Source: Sphingomonas sp. (GTDB taxonomy: Bacteria > Pseudomonadota > Alphaproteobacteria > Sphingomonadales > Sphingomonadaceae). Taken from it: 29,555 bases of DNA. The stretch covers positions 1 to 29,555 of the forward strand of contig JASLBO010000036.1 of NCBI GenBank assembly GCA_030146605.1, in the 5' to 3' direction. A model generated the notes under the pieces. The model saw only the letters and a program-made list of their open reading frames with translations, was not told the DNA's origin and made no database searches. The translations under genes were made by a program, and so were the position numbers. Positions 16,289-23,644 of this stretch are shown here, one piece after another (the first letter of the stretch is position 1; the number at the start of each line of letters is the position of its first letter).

Positions 16289-16321
16289 CCGGGCGCCGAT
16301 GTTCAAAACATCGGCGCCCGG
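16289..16321. repeat. Perfect 15-bp inverted repeat between receptor 2 and halogenase-like gene
   Basis: The arms at 16289–16303 (CCGGGCGCCGATGTT) and 16307–16321 (AACATCGGCGCCCGG) are exact complements with a three-base loop. It lies 13 bases after the receptor stop and 21 bases before the next ATG, and has no U-tract. A full terminator is unlikely. Partial termination or a 3' stabiliser that gives more receptor than enzyme mRNA fits its place. Confidence 0.6.
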
Positions 16322-16342
16322 CGCCGCTCGGAAGGAGAAGGC

Positions 16343-17839
16343 ATGCAGCGGATCGTGATCCTGGGCGGCGGCACCGCGGGGTGGATGGCGGCGGCGTGCC
16401 TGGCGCGGACCCTGGGGACCGCAGGGCGTTCGATCACCGTGGTCGAATCGGAGGAGATCGGCACCGTCGGCGTCGGCGAGGCGACGATCCCGCTGATCGA
16501 GACCTTCCACCAGATCCTCGGGATCAGCGCGGTCGACGTGCTGCGCGATTGCGAGGCGACCTTCAAGCTCGGGATCGAATTCGTCGATTGGGGGCGGCGC
16601 GGCGAGCGCTATTTGCACCCGTTCGGGCCGATCGGTGCCGACCTCAACGGCGTCGGCTTCCTGCAACATTGGCTGCGCCACCGCGCAGAGGGCGGCACCA
16701 GCGCCTATCTCGACTATAATCTCGAAAGCCGCGCGGCGATGGCGGGGCGGTTCGGGATGACCCAGCTGCGCCAGCCCGGCGAGCAGCAGCTCCACTTCGC
16801 CTATCATTTCGACGCGGCGCTCTATGCCGCGATGCTGCGGCGCTATTCCGAGCGGCTCGGGGTGACCCGCGTCGAGGGGATGGTGCAGGACGTCCGGCGC
16901 GACGGCGAGACCGGCGACGTCACCGCGCTCGCGCTGCGCGACGGGCGCGAGATCGCCGGCGACTTCTTCCTCGATTGCTCGGGGTTTCGCGGGCTGCTGA
17001 TCGAGCAGACGCTCGGCGCTGGCTATGACGATTGGAGCGAGTGGCTGCCGTGCAACCGCGCCGCGGCGGTGCAGAGCGGCCGGCTCGCCCAGCTTTCGCC
17101 CTTCACCCGATCGACCGCGCGCGATGCCGGCTGGCAGTGGCGGATTCCGCTCCAGCATCGCACCGGTAACGGGCTTGTGTTCTGCGACGCCTTCCTCTCC
17201 GAGGACGAGGCGACGAGCACGCTGCTTTCGGGTCTGGACGGCCCTGCGACGATCGAGCCGCGCATGCTGCGCTTCGTCACCGGGCGGCGGCGCAAGACCT
17301 GGGACCGCAACGTCGTCGCGCTGGGGCTGGCCGGCGGCTTCGTCGAGCCGCTCGAGAGTACGTCGATCTATATGGTGCAGTCGGCGCTCGCCAAGCTGAT
17401 GGCGATGTTCCCGCGCGGCGAACGCGCGCACCCCGCGACGATCGCGCGCTTCAACGCGATGATGGCGACCGAATGGGAGCGCGTCCGCGACTTCATCATC
17501 GCGCACTATAAGGTCACCGAACGCGACGATACGCCCTTCTGGGCGCATTGCCGCAACATGGCGATCCCCGACAGCCTGAACGAGCGGCTCGCTCTGTTCG
17601 CGGAGGAGAGCCTGTTCATCGAGCAGCCGCACGATCTGTTCAAGGAGCCGAGCTGGGCCGCGGTGCTGATCGGGCAAGGGATGATGCCCAAGCGCCATCA
17701 CCCGGTTGCCGACGCGGCGCCGCGCGAGGCCCTCGACACTCAGCTCGAGCGGATGCGCACTGCCCTCGTCGCGCGGCTCGCCGGGCTGCCCGACCACGCC
17801 GACTATATCGATCAATGCATCAGCAAGGCTGCCGCGTGA
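16343..17839 (+). CDS. Flavin-dependent tryptophan-halogenase family protein
   Basis: 498 residues of the Trp_halogenase family. Visible are the FAD-binding loop ILGGGTAGW at 6–14, VGVGEATIPLIETF near 42–55, the lysine of ATFKLGIEF (K75, in the place of PrnA K79), WQWRIP (the W-x-W-x-I-P signature of flavin halogenases) and EPLESTSIY with E338 in the place of PrnA E346. The catalytic Lys/Glu pair and flavin sites are therefore intact. Members of this family sit beside TonB-dependent receptors in sphingomonads and Caulobacter, where no free-tryptophan halogenation is established. The reaction and substrate here are unknown. No signal peptide is seen, so it should be cytoplasmic. The ATG follows GGAAGGAGAAGG. 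It lies 66 bases after receptor 2 and 38 bases before the GH27 gene. Confidence 0.85.
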   Translation: MQRIVILGGGTAGWMAAACLARTLGTAGRSITVVESEEIGTVGVGEATIPLIETFHQILGISAVDVLRDCEATFKLGIEFVDWGRRGERYLHPFGPIGADLNGVGFLQHWLRHRAEGGTSAYLDYNLESRAAMAGRFGMTQLRQPGEQQLHFAYHFDAALYAAMLRRYSERLGVTRVEGMVQDVRRDGETGDVTALALRDGREIAGDFFLDCSGFRGLLIEQTLGAGYDDWSEWLPCNRAAAVQSGRLAQLSPFTRSTARDAGWQWRIPLQHRTGNGLVFCDAFLSEDEATSTLLSGLDGPATIEPRMLRFVTGRRRKTWDRNVVALGLAGGFVEPLESTSIYMVQSALAKLMAMFPRGERAHPATIARFNAMMATEWERVRDFIIAHYKVTERDDTPFWAHCRNMAIPDSLNERLALFAEESLFIEQPHDLFKEPSWAAVLIGQGMMPKRHHPVADAAPREALDTQLERMRTALVARLAGLPDHADYIDQCISKAAA

Positions 17840-17877
17840 CGCGGCGACCGGGCTCTCCCTCCAATACAGGTCCCGCC

Positions 17878-19803
17878 ATGTCCAAGCGCACGCTTTCGAC
17901 CTCTTTCCTCACCCTTGGGCTGCTGCTCGCCCTCGCGGCGCCCGCCGCGGCGCAGACCGAGACGATCGCCGATCCGCTCGCGCCGACCGGGCGGTGGAGC
18001 CTGCCCGAGCGCAAGCAGGGGCTGACCCCGCCGATGGGGTGGAGCTCGTGGAACGCGTTCCGCACCGAAATCGACGAGGCCAAGGTGATCGGCTCGGCGC
18101 AGAAGCTGGTCGATAGCGGGCTCGCCAGGCTCGGCTATGTCTATGTCAATATCGACGACGGCTGGTGGCTCAAGCGCCGGACGAGCGACGGGCGGATGCA
18201 GATCCGCACCAAGATCTTCCCCTCCGCAATCGGCAAGGGCGGGAATACGAGCTTCCGCCCGTTCGTGGACCGGATCCATTCGATGGGGCTGAAGGCCGGC
18301 CTCTACAGCGATATCGGCCGCAACGCCTGTTCGCAGGCCTATGACCTCCACTCGCCCAATTTGCCCGAGGGCACCACCGCCGAGCGCGAAGTCGGGCTGT
18401 TCGGGCATGTCGACCAGGACATCGCGCTCTATTTCCGCGAATGGGGATTCGACTATCTCAAGGTCGATGCCTGCGGGATCAACGTCTACGCCCCCGGCAG
18501 CGCGATCGTGAAGCAATATGCCTATACGCCGGTCACGCCGCTGATCGATCAGGCATCGATCAACCGCACCGACGTGCCGGCGGTGCGCGGGCTCTATGAA
18601 ACGGTCGGCGCAGCGCTGGCGCGGCACAATCCCGACGGCGACTATATCTTCTCGCTATGCGCCTGGGGCAGCGCCGATGTCCGCAGCTGGGGCAAGCAGG
18701 TCGGCCATATGTGGCGCACCAGCGGCGATATCACGCCCAACTGGACGCGGATGCTGCACAATTTCGACAGCGCCTCGACGCGCGCGCTCTATGCCAAGCC
18801 CGGCGCCTGGAACGACCCCGACATGCTGTTCGTCGGCCATGGCGATTTCGACGAGCGGCATTTGACCGAGGCGCAGTCGCACTTCGCCTTATGGGCGATC
18901 ATCAACGCGCCGCTGCTGATCGGCTATGACCTGCGCAATGCGCCACAGAGCCTGATGGACATCTGGAGCAACGCCGACATCGTCGCGGTGAACCAGGACA
19001 AGGGCGGCCATCAGGGCGTGATCGCCTATGCCAGCGACGATGTGCAGATCATCGTCAAGACGCTGAGCGGCGGGCGCAAGGCCGTCGCGCTGTTCAACCG
19101 CGGCCAGGGCCCGGCGCAAGTCGACCTGACCGCCGCGCACCTCAAATTCGCGGACGCCGCTCCGATCGGGCTGCGCAACCTGTGGGACAAATCGACGCTG
19201 GCGCCGTTCAAGGGCGAGAAGCGCTTCACCCTGGCGCCGCGCCAGACGCTGATCTTCGAGGCAACCGGCGAACGCCGCCTCGCCGACGGCGTGTACCTCT
19301 CCGAGATCCCGGGCGACATCAATGTCGCCACCGACGGGATCGTCGCGCCCGAAGCCGACCCGGTGGTGCATCGCATGGCCGGGCAGTGGAACGGCACGCG
19401 CGACAATGGCGAGCGGCCGATCTACGCGGGCTGGGGCGGGGCGCAGGCCGATGCCACGCCCTATGACCAGGCGCTCCAGATCGCCGGGCGGCGCTTCGAC
19501 ACCGGAATCGGCATCCTCGCCCGCTCGCGGCTGGAGGTGCGCAACACTGGCGGGCGTACGCGCTTCGAGGCGCTGGTCGGCGTCGACGATTCGACCCGCA
19601 ACACCAGGGACCAGGTGCGCTTCCGGGTCTATGGCGACGGTCGCCTGATCGCCGAGAGCGCGCCGATGCGCTTCGGCGATGCCGGGCAACCACTCAGCGC
19701 CGATATTCGCGGCGCGAAGCTGATCGAGATCGTCGTGGCGGCGGAGGGTGGCACCAGCGACCTGCCGCTGGTGGCGACCTGGGCCAACGCGGCGCTGCGC
19801 TGA
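17878..19803 (+). CDS. GH27 alpha-galactosidase / alpha-N-acetylgalactosaminidase with NPCBM domain
   Basis: 641 residues. The signal peptide MSKRTLSTSFLTLGLLLALA ends at about AAAQ|TET. The GH27 barrel shows PPMGWSSWNAF, YVNIDDGWW, FDYLKVDACG (nucleophile D197), SLCAWGSADV (259–268) and WRTSGDITPNW (acid/base D284). A C-terminal beta domain is followed from about residue 470 by an NPCBM-like carbohydrate-binding domain: VYLSEIPGD, then GIGILARSRLEV and VGVDDSTRN. It cleaves terminal alpha-linked Gal or GalNAc in the periplasm or at the cell surface. At the loop where alpha-galactosidases usually carry Glu, Gln or Asn after the Cys, this protein has A262, and S265 follows. Small residues here favour GalNAc, which suits the AgaK/AgaS pathway. 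The open frame extends upstream but only this ATG gives the signal peptide. The stop overlaps the next ATG. Confidence 0.88.
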   Translation: MSKRTLSTSFLTLGLLLALAAPAAAQTETIADPLAPTGRWSLPERKQGLTPPMGWSSWNAFRTEIDEAKVIGSAQKLVDSGLARLGYVYVNIDDGWWLKRRTSDGRMQIRTKIFPSAIGKGGNTSFRPFVDRIHSMGLKAGLYSDIGRNACSQAYDLHSPNLPEGTTAEREVGLFGHVDQDIALYFREWGFDYLKVDACGINVYAPGSAIVKQYAYTPVTPLIDQASINRTDVPAVRGLYETVGAALARHNPDGDYIFSLCAWGSADVRSWGKQVGHMWRTSGDITPNWTRMLHNFDSASTRALYAKPGAWNDPDMLFVGHGDFDERHLTEAQSHFALWAIINAPLLIGYDLRNAPQSLMDIWSNADIVAVNQDKGGHQGVIAYASDDVQIIVKTLSGGRKAVALFNRGQGPAQVDLTAAHLKFADAAPIGLRNLWDKSTLAPFKGEKRFTLAPRQTLIFEATGERRLADGVYLSEIPGDINVATDGIVAPEADPVVHRMAGQWNGTRDNGERPIYAGWGGAQADATPYDQALQIAGRRFDTGIGILARSRLEVRNTGGRTRFEALVGVDDSTRNTRDQVRFRVYGDGRLIAESAPMRFGDAGQPLSADIRGAKLIEIVVAAEGGTSDLPLVATWANAALR

Positions 19804-21203
19804 TGCATAAGGTGTATGCAATGCGCCGGGCGGCGCTCGTGCTGATCGCCGCGGCAGGCATAAGCGGGCAGGCCAATGCGCAAAAGCGGGTGGAGGCGCG
19901 TCTCGCCCCGACCGATGCGCCGCTGGCCAACCCCGAGCGCGGCTTCTATCGGGCGAGCCGAGGCGACCTCGACCGGATCGATCCGGGGTTTCTCGAAGCC
20001 GCCTATCGCGACGGCTACCGGTTGATCTATGCGCGGATCAATCTCGAGCCATATCGGACCGGCCCCCTGCCCGCCGACTATCTGGCGCGCCTCGAGACCG
20101 GGTTCGCCGCGGCGCGACGCGCCGGGGTCAAGCTGATCGTCCGCGCGGTGTATAACTATCCTCGCGGCGAGACCGAGTATCGCGACGCCAAGGATGCGGC
20201 GCTGCCGATGGTGCTGCGCCATCTGGCGCAGCTCAAGCCGGTGCTCCAGGCCAATGCCGATGCGATCGGGTTCGTCCAGGCGGGCTTTGTCGGGGCGTGG
20301 GGCGAGTGGCATACTTCGTCCAACGGGCTGACCGAACCGGCGGCACGCGGCGCGATCAAGGATGCGCTGCTCGACGCGGCGCCGGCCGATCGCTTCGTCC
20401 AGTTCCGCTATCCCCCCTATATCCGCGACTGGGCAGCCGAGCTGCCGACGCCGGCGACGGCGATCGCGCGCGGGTTCCGGATCGGCTTCCACAACGACTG
20501 CTTCCTCGCCAGCCAGACCGATGTCGGCACCTTCAGCGAGGATGCGGGCACGCGTACCTCCGAGCAGGCCTATCTCGACCGGCTCGGCGACGTCGCGCCC
20601 TTCGGCGGCGAGACGTGCAACCCCGCCGACGATCCCGGCGCCGCGCCGCGGACGGCGTGCGCGGACATTCTTCGCGAAGGCGCGCGGTATAATCTGACTT
20701 ATCTCAACGCCGACTATTATCGTCGGCTGTTCCACGACGCGTGGGAGCGCGGCGGCTGCTCCGAAGCGGTCGCGGCGAAGATGGGATATCGGCTGGCGTT
20801 GGTCGCGGTTGCGCATCCGGCGCAGGCCTTGGCGGGGAGCGGCTTCCGGCTCGACCTGACGGTGCGAAACGACGGCTGGGCGCGGCTGTTTAATCCGCGC
20901 GTGCCCGTGCTGATCCTGCGCAACCGCGCGGGCGGCGCGCCGGTGCGGCTGACCAGCGATGCCGACATGCGCGGCTGGCTGCCGGGGGAAAGCCAGGTTC
21001 TGCCGCTGGCGGTGACGCTTCCGCGCACCATGCCGCGTGGGACCTATGATCTGCTGGTCGCCTTTCCCGACCCGAGCGCGCGGCTCACGAACGATCCGCG
21101 CTACGCGGTTCGGCCGGCGAACGCCGAGGTCAGCGCCAAGGGGCAGGGCTGGGACGCCGCACTTGGCGCCTTTCGCACCGGGACGCGCGTTGACGTGCGC
21201 TGA
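19803..21203 (+). CDS. Secreted DUF4874/DUF4832 protein, TIM-barrel-like
   Basis: 466 residues. A signal peptide runs through MRRAALVLIAAAGISGQANA. An N-terminal block with NPERGFYR near residues 43–50, then YRLIYARINLEPYR, KLIVRAVYNYP and AIGFVQAGFVGAWGEWHTS, is characteristic of DUF4874. The later part (FRIGFHNDCFLASQTDVGTF, then YLNADYYRRLF) matches DUF4832. A C-terminal beta-sandwich follows from about residue 340. The strand-ending acidic residues, above all E in WGEWH, resemble glycosidase catalytic residues, but I know of no proven activity for this family. Its start overlaps the GH27 stop (TGATG), so it is translationally coupled to a glycosidase. A second in-frame ATG at 19821 also fits the signal peptide. 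It is probably an auxiliary glycan-processing protein. Confidence 0.8.
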   Translation: MHKVYAMRRAALVLIAAAGISGQANAQKRVEARLAPTDAPLANPERGFYRASRGDLDRIDPGFLEAAYRDGYRLIYARINLEPYRTGPLPADYLARLETGFAAARRAGVKLIVRAVYNYPRGETEYRDAKDAALPMVLRHLAQLKPVLQANADAIGFVQAGFVGAWGEWHTSSNGLTEPAARGAIKDALLDAAPADRFVQFRYPPYIRDWAAELPTPATAIARGFRIGFHNDCFLASQTDVGTFSEDAGTRTSEQAYLDRLGDVAPFGGETCNPADDPGAAPRTACADILREGARYNLTYLNADYYRRLFHDAWERGGCSEAVAAKMGYRLALVAVAHPAQALAGSGFRLDLTVRNDGWARLFNPRVPVLILRNRAGGAPVRLTSDADMRGWLPGESQVLPLAVTLPRTMPRGTYDLLVAFPDPSARLTNDPRYAVRPANAEVSAKGQGWDAALGAFRTGTRVDVR

Positions 21204-21224
21204 CCCGATGAGAAGAAAGACGAG

Positions 21225-21944
21225 ATGACCGCACCGCATCCCCTGGCACGCAGCTTCGCGGCGTTCCTGTTCGACATGGACGGCACGCTGCTCGACAGCA
21301 CCGCGGTCGCCAATCGCGTGTGGCGCGACTGGGCCGAAGGCCATGGGCTCGACGCGGATCAGGTCATTGCCGTGCTGCACGGGGTGCGCGTGCGCGATAC
21401 GGTGCGGCGCTTCGCTACCGGCACGATGGACGTGGACCAGGAAGCCGCGCGCATCACCGCGGCTGAGATCGCGCAAATGGATGGGATCGTCGAGATCGCG
21501 CAGGCGCGGACCTTCCTGGAGAGCCTGCCACGCGATCGCTGGGCTGTCGTCACCTCGGCACCGCGGGCACTCGCGACCCGGCGGATCGAAGCCGCGGGGC
21601 TTCCGTCACCGCCGCTCCTCGTGACTGCCGAGGACATCGTCAACGGCAAGCCCGCGCCCGATTGCTTCATCGCCGCTGCCAAGGCACTCGGCGTCGAAAT
21701 CCGCGACTGCCTCGTCTGGGAAGACGCTCCCGCCGGCATCGCCGCGGGCGAGGCTTCCGGAGCGACGGTCATCGTCGTCGAGGCAACGCATGCCGATCCG
21801 GGCAATGCCCGGCGCCTGCGCATTCCCGATTTCGGCGATCTCTCGTGCAGCGTGGAGCCCAACGGTACGCTCCGGCTCCACGGCGCTAGTCCAGTGAATC
21901 GGCTGCGGCATCTGCAATCGCGCGCGCCTGCATCTCACGCATAA
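21225..21944 (+). CDS. HAD-superfamily sugar-phosphatase-like hydrolase
   Basis: 239 residues with all four HAD motifs: FLFDMDGTLLDS (residues 14–25; nucleophile Asp and acid/base Asp), VVTSAPRA, NGKPAPDCF with the Lys, and VWEDAPAGI. The helical cap after motif I marks subfamily IA, which contains small-molecule phosphatases acting on sugar and polyol phosphates, such as the E. coli hexitol and glycerol phosphatases. It is cytoplasmic. The ATG follows AGAAGAAAG, 21 bases after the DUF4832 gene on the same strand, so it is probably the last gene of the receptor 2 operon. The substrate is unknown. In this locus it might remove phosphate from an overflow phosphosugar. It converges on the tRNA-Lys gene. 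Confidence 0.8.
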   Translation: MTAPHPLARSFAAFLFDMDGTLLDSTAVANRVWRDWAEGHGLDADQVIAVLHGVRVRDTVRRFATGTMDVDQEAARITAAEIAQMDGIVEIAQARTFLESLPRDRWAVVTSAPRALATRRIEAAGLPSPPLLVTAEDIVNGKPAPDCFIAAAKALGVEIRDCLVWEDAPAGIAAGEASGATVIVVEATHADPGNARRLRIPDFGDLSCSVEPNGTLRLHGASPVNRLRHLQSRAPASHA

Positions 21945-22033
21945 GAGCAAAACGAGCTGCTGTCCGGCGATTACGGTCGCCATAAGGATGCCCAAAGGGC
22001 GGGGTCAGGTTTTCCCGGCACCGTCGCAAAATG

Positions 22034-22109
22034 TGGTGGGTCCGCCGGGATTCGAACCCGGGACCTCTCGATTAAAAGTCGCTTGCTCTACCAACTGAGC
22101 TACGGACCC
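22034..22109 (-). tRNA. tRNA-Lys (anticodon UUU)
   Basis: A 76-base cloverleaf on the minus strand with encoded CCA. The acceptor stem GGGTCCG/CGGACCC pairs perfectly, the D arm is GCTC...GAGC, the anticodon loop CTTTTAA has anticodon TTT, and the T arm is CCGGG-TTCGAAT-CCCGG. The anticodon stem pairs only CGA with TCG. The two outer positions are A·G and G·A, so that stem is unusually short, or uses a tandem purine pair. Confidence 0.93.
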
Positions 22110-22120
22110 CACGCTGCCGC

Positions 22121-22148
22121 CCCTAGGCGCGGGGCATCCGCGGGTCAA
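22121..22148 (-). promoter_or_regulatory. Candidate promoter of tRNA-Lys
   Basis: Read on the minus strand, TTGACC (22148–22143) and CTAGGG (22126–22121) are separated by 16 bases and lie 11 bases upstream of the mature tRNA 5' end, as expected of a stable-RNA promoter. The -10 match is weak. Confidence 0.4.
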
Positions 22149-22203
22149 CCGGAGGAATGGAACCCTTTCGCCGCGGCATGGCTTGTCGGGCGAGGAGGAG
22201 CAT

Positions 22204-22977
22204 GTGCGGATAGCGACGTGGAACGTGAATGGGGTCAACGGCCGGCTGCCGGTGCTGCTGCGCTGGCTCGAGGAGCGCGTGCCCGACGTGGTGTGTCTGC
22301 AGGAACTCAAGGCACCCGACGAGAAATTTCCCGAAAAGGCCATTCGGGACGCCGGCTATGGCGCGATCTGGCACGGGCAGAAAAGCTGGAACGGCGTAGC
22401 GATACTCGCCAGGGGCTGCGATCCCGTCGAAACCCGACGTGGGCTGCCCGGTGATCCCGAGGACAGCCATAGCCGGTACATCGAAGCGGCGGTGAACGGG
22501 GTGCTGATCGGCGGCCTCTATCTGCCCAACGGCAATCCCAGGCCGGGGCCGAAGTTCGACTATAAGCTCGCATGGTTCGACCGGTTGATCGCGCATGCCG
22601 CGACGCTGATCGACATGGACGTGCCGGTGGTGATTGCGGGGGACTATAATGTCATGCCGACCGACCACGACGTCTACAAGCCGGAGCGCTGGCTCGACGA
22701 TGCGCTGTTCGCGCCCGAAGTGAAGGCGGCCTATTTCCGGATGCTGGGGCAGGGCTGGAACGACGCGCTTCGCACGCTGCACCCGGAGGAGACGATCTAC
22801 ACCTTCTGGGACTATTTTCGGAATGCCTATGGACGCAATGCCGGGTTGCGGATCGATCACCTGCTGCTCAACGCGCCAGCGGCGCGGAGGCTGAGAGCGG
22901 CGGAGGTGGACGCGCATGTTCGCGGCTGGGAGAAGACCAGCGATCATGCCCCGGTATGGGTGGAACTGGATGGATGA
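22204..22977 (+). CDS. xthA: Exodeoxyribonuclease III
   Basis: 257 residues, typical of exonuclease III / AP endonucleases. Motifs seen: RIATWNVNGVNGRLP at the N-terminus, VVCLQELKAPDEKFP (metal-binding Glu), GLYLPNGNP, VIAGDYNVMPTDHDVY (D-x-N), LRIDHLLLN and the C-terminal SDHAPVWVEL (catalytic Asp-His). It acts in base excision repair in the cytoplasm as AP endonuclease and 3'-exonuclease. The start is a GTG at 22204–22206 (VRIATWN) with AGGAGG at 22193–22198, ideal spacing. The TTG at 22183 would place that ribosome binding site inside the gene. The ATG at 22202 reads into a stop after three codons. It diverges from tRNA-Lys. Confidence 0.92.
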   Translation: MRIATWNVNGVNGRLPVLLRWLEERVPDVVCLQELKAPDEKFPEKAIRDAGYGAIWHGQKSWNGVAILARGCDPVETRRGLPGDPEDSHSRYIEAAVNGVLIGGLYLPNGNPRPGPKFDYKLAWFDRLIAHAATLIDMDVPVVIAGDYNVMPTDHDVYKPERWLDDALFAPEVKAAYFRMLGQGWNDALRTLHPEETIYTFWDYFRNAYGRNAGLRIDHLLLNAPAARRLRAAEVDAHVRGWEKTSDHAPVWVELDG

Positions 22978-23265
22978 GATTTGCGGCGCGGGGGCTTTCG
23001 TGCCGCCACGCAGGGCCTGAACGATCCTGGCCGGACCTTGGCTGCCGGATCGACGCCGCAACTTTGATGATCCGCGCTCAGCCGGCCCAAGCCATCAAGC
23101 CCCCCCTCGTCACGTGGCGTAGCTGTTCCCCTCTTCGGTGCGGACTCCGGATGGCGCAGTCGCTGACCAGGTTCGAGAAATTTTGCGCCCCGCTTGTTGC
23201 GGTTCGCCCTCCCCCTGCTCTAAAGCCCGGTTCGCGGAGCGGCTTCCAGCAGTTCCGCATGATCG
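22978..23265. other. Intergenic region between xthA and the cobalamin riboswitch
   Basis: About 290 bases with no protein-like frame on either strand. A weak imperfect hairpin (GGCGCG...CGTGCC, near 22991–23011) follows the xthA stop. The btu promoter should lie in the last 100 bases. TTGTTG near 23195 and TCTAAA near 23219 are a poor-quality candidate pair. Nothing else is recognised. Confidence 0.4.
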
Positions 23266-23455
23266 CGCCGGTGCCCGAAAGGGCTTCAAAGGGAATGCGG
23301 TGCGGGCGGTTTTCCGTCCAAATCCGCGGCTGTCCCTGCAACTGTAAGCGGCGAGCACGATGCGCTTGGCTCCCCATCGAGGGAGCAGCCACTGGGCCTT
23401 GCCCGGGAAGGCCGCACATCGGGCGACGACCCGCGAGCCAGGAGACCTGCCGGCG
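23266..23455 (+). promoter_or_regulatory. Cobalamin (B12) riboswitch
   Basis: The conserved blocks of the cobalamin aptamer appear in order: GGTGCCCGAAAGGGCTT, then AAAGGGAATGCGGTG, GCGGCTGTCCCTGCAACTGT (from 23326), GCCACTGGGCC, and the B12 box GAGCCAGGAGACCTGCC (23435–23451). The outer helix closes with CGCCGG (23266–23271) pairing CCGGCG (23450–23455). It senses adenosyl- or methylcobalamin and would switch off the downstream btuB operon when B12 is plentiful. The expression platform lies in the next 190 bases before the btuB ATG. Confidence 0.93.
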
Positions 23456-23459
23456 TCTG

Positions 23460-23515
23460 GTCGCTCTTGCCTTGGTCCAGGGAGTGGCCCGGGCACGGTT
23501 CTCCGTCTGAGCGAC
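23460..23515 (+). promoter_or_regulatory. Possible expression-platform stem after the riboswitch
   Basis: GTCGCTC (23460–23466) is an exact complement of GAGCGAC (23509–23515), enclosing a 42-base GC-rich interior. It starts five bases after the aptamer closing helix. It could be an alternative stem or terminator of the switch. There is no U-tract, so translational control is also possible. Confidence 0.3.
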
Positions 23516-23644
23516 GAACCAGGCGGCGGGGGCCGCTTCGGTGTGCCGGACGGGGGAACGAAGCGCCCTCTCGCCCGACGCGCCACCGTGCGTTCGCGAC
23601 ACGGCAGATCCCCGCCCTCGTTGCTCGGCGCCGGGGGGACACCC

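Noticed and set aside
13808..17815. A very long open frame (over 1300 codons) on the minus strand opposite receptor 2 and the halogenase-like gene
   Set aside because: It is rich in Arg, Asp, Glu and Gly with no domain, is antisense to two well-recognised genes, and arises from high GC at third codon positions.
21989..22000. Small GCCC-AAA-GGGC hairpin between the HAD gene and tRNA-Lys as a terminator
   Set aside because: Only four base pairs and no U-tract in either direction; such stems are expected by chance at this GC content.
22183..22203. A TTG start seven codons upstream for exonuclease III
   Set aside because: It would put the AGGAGG site inside the gene and adds residues (MSGEEEH) before the conserved N-terminal strand.
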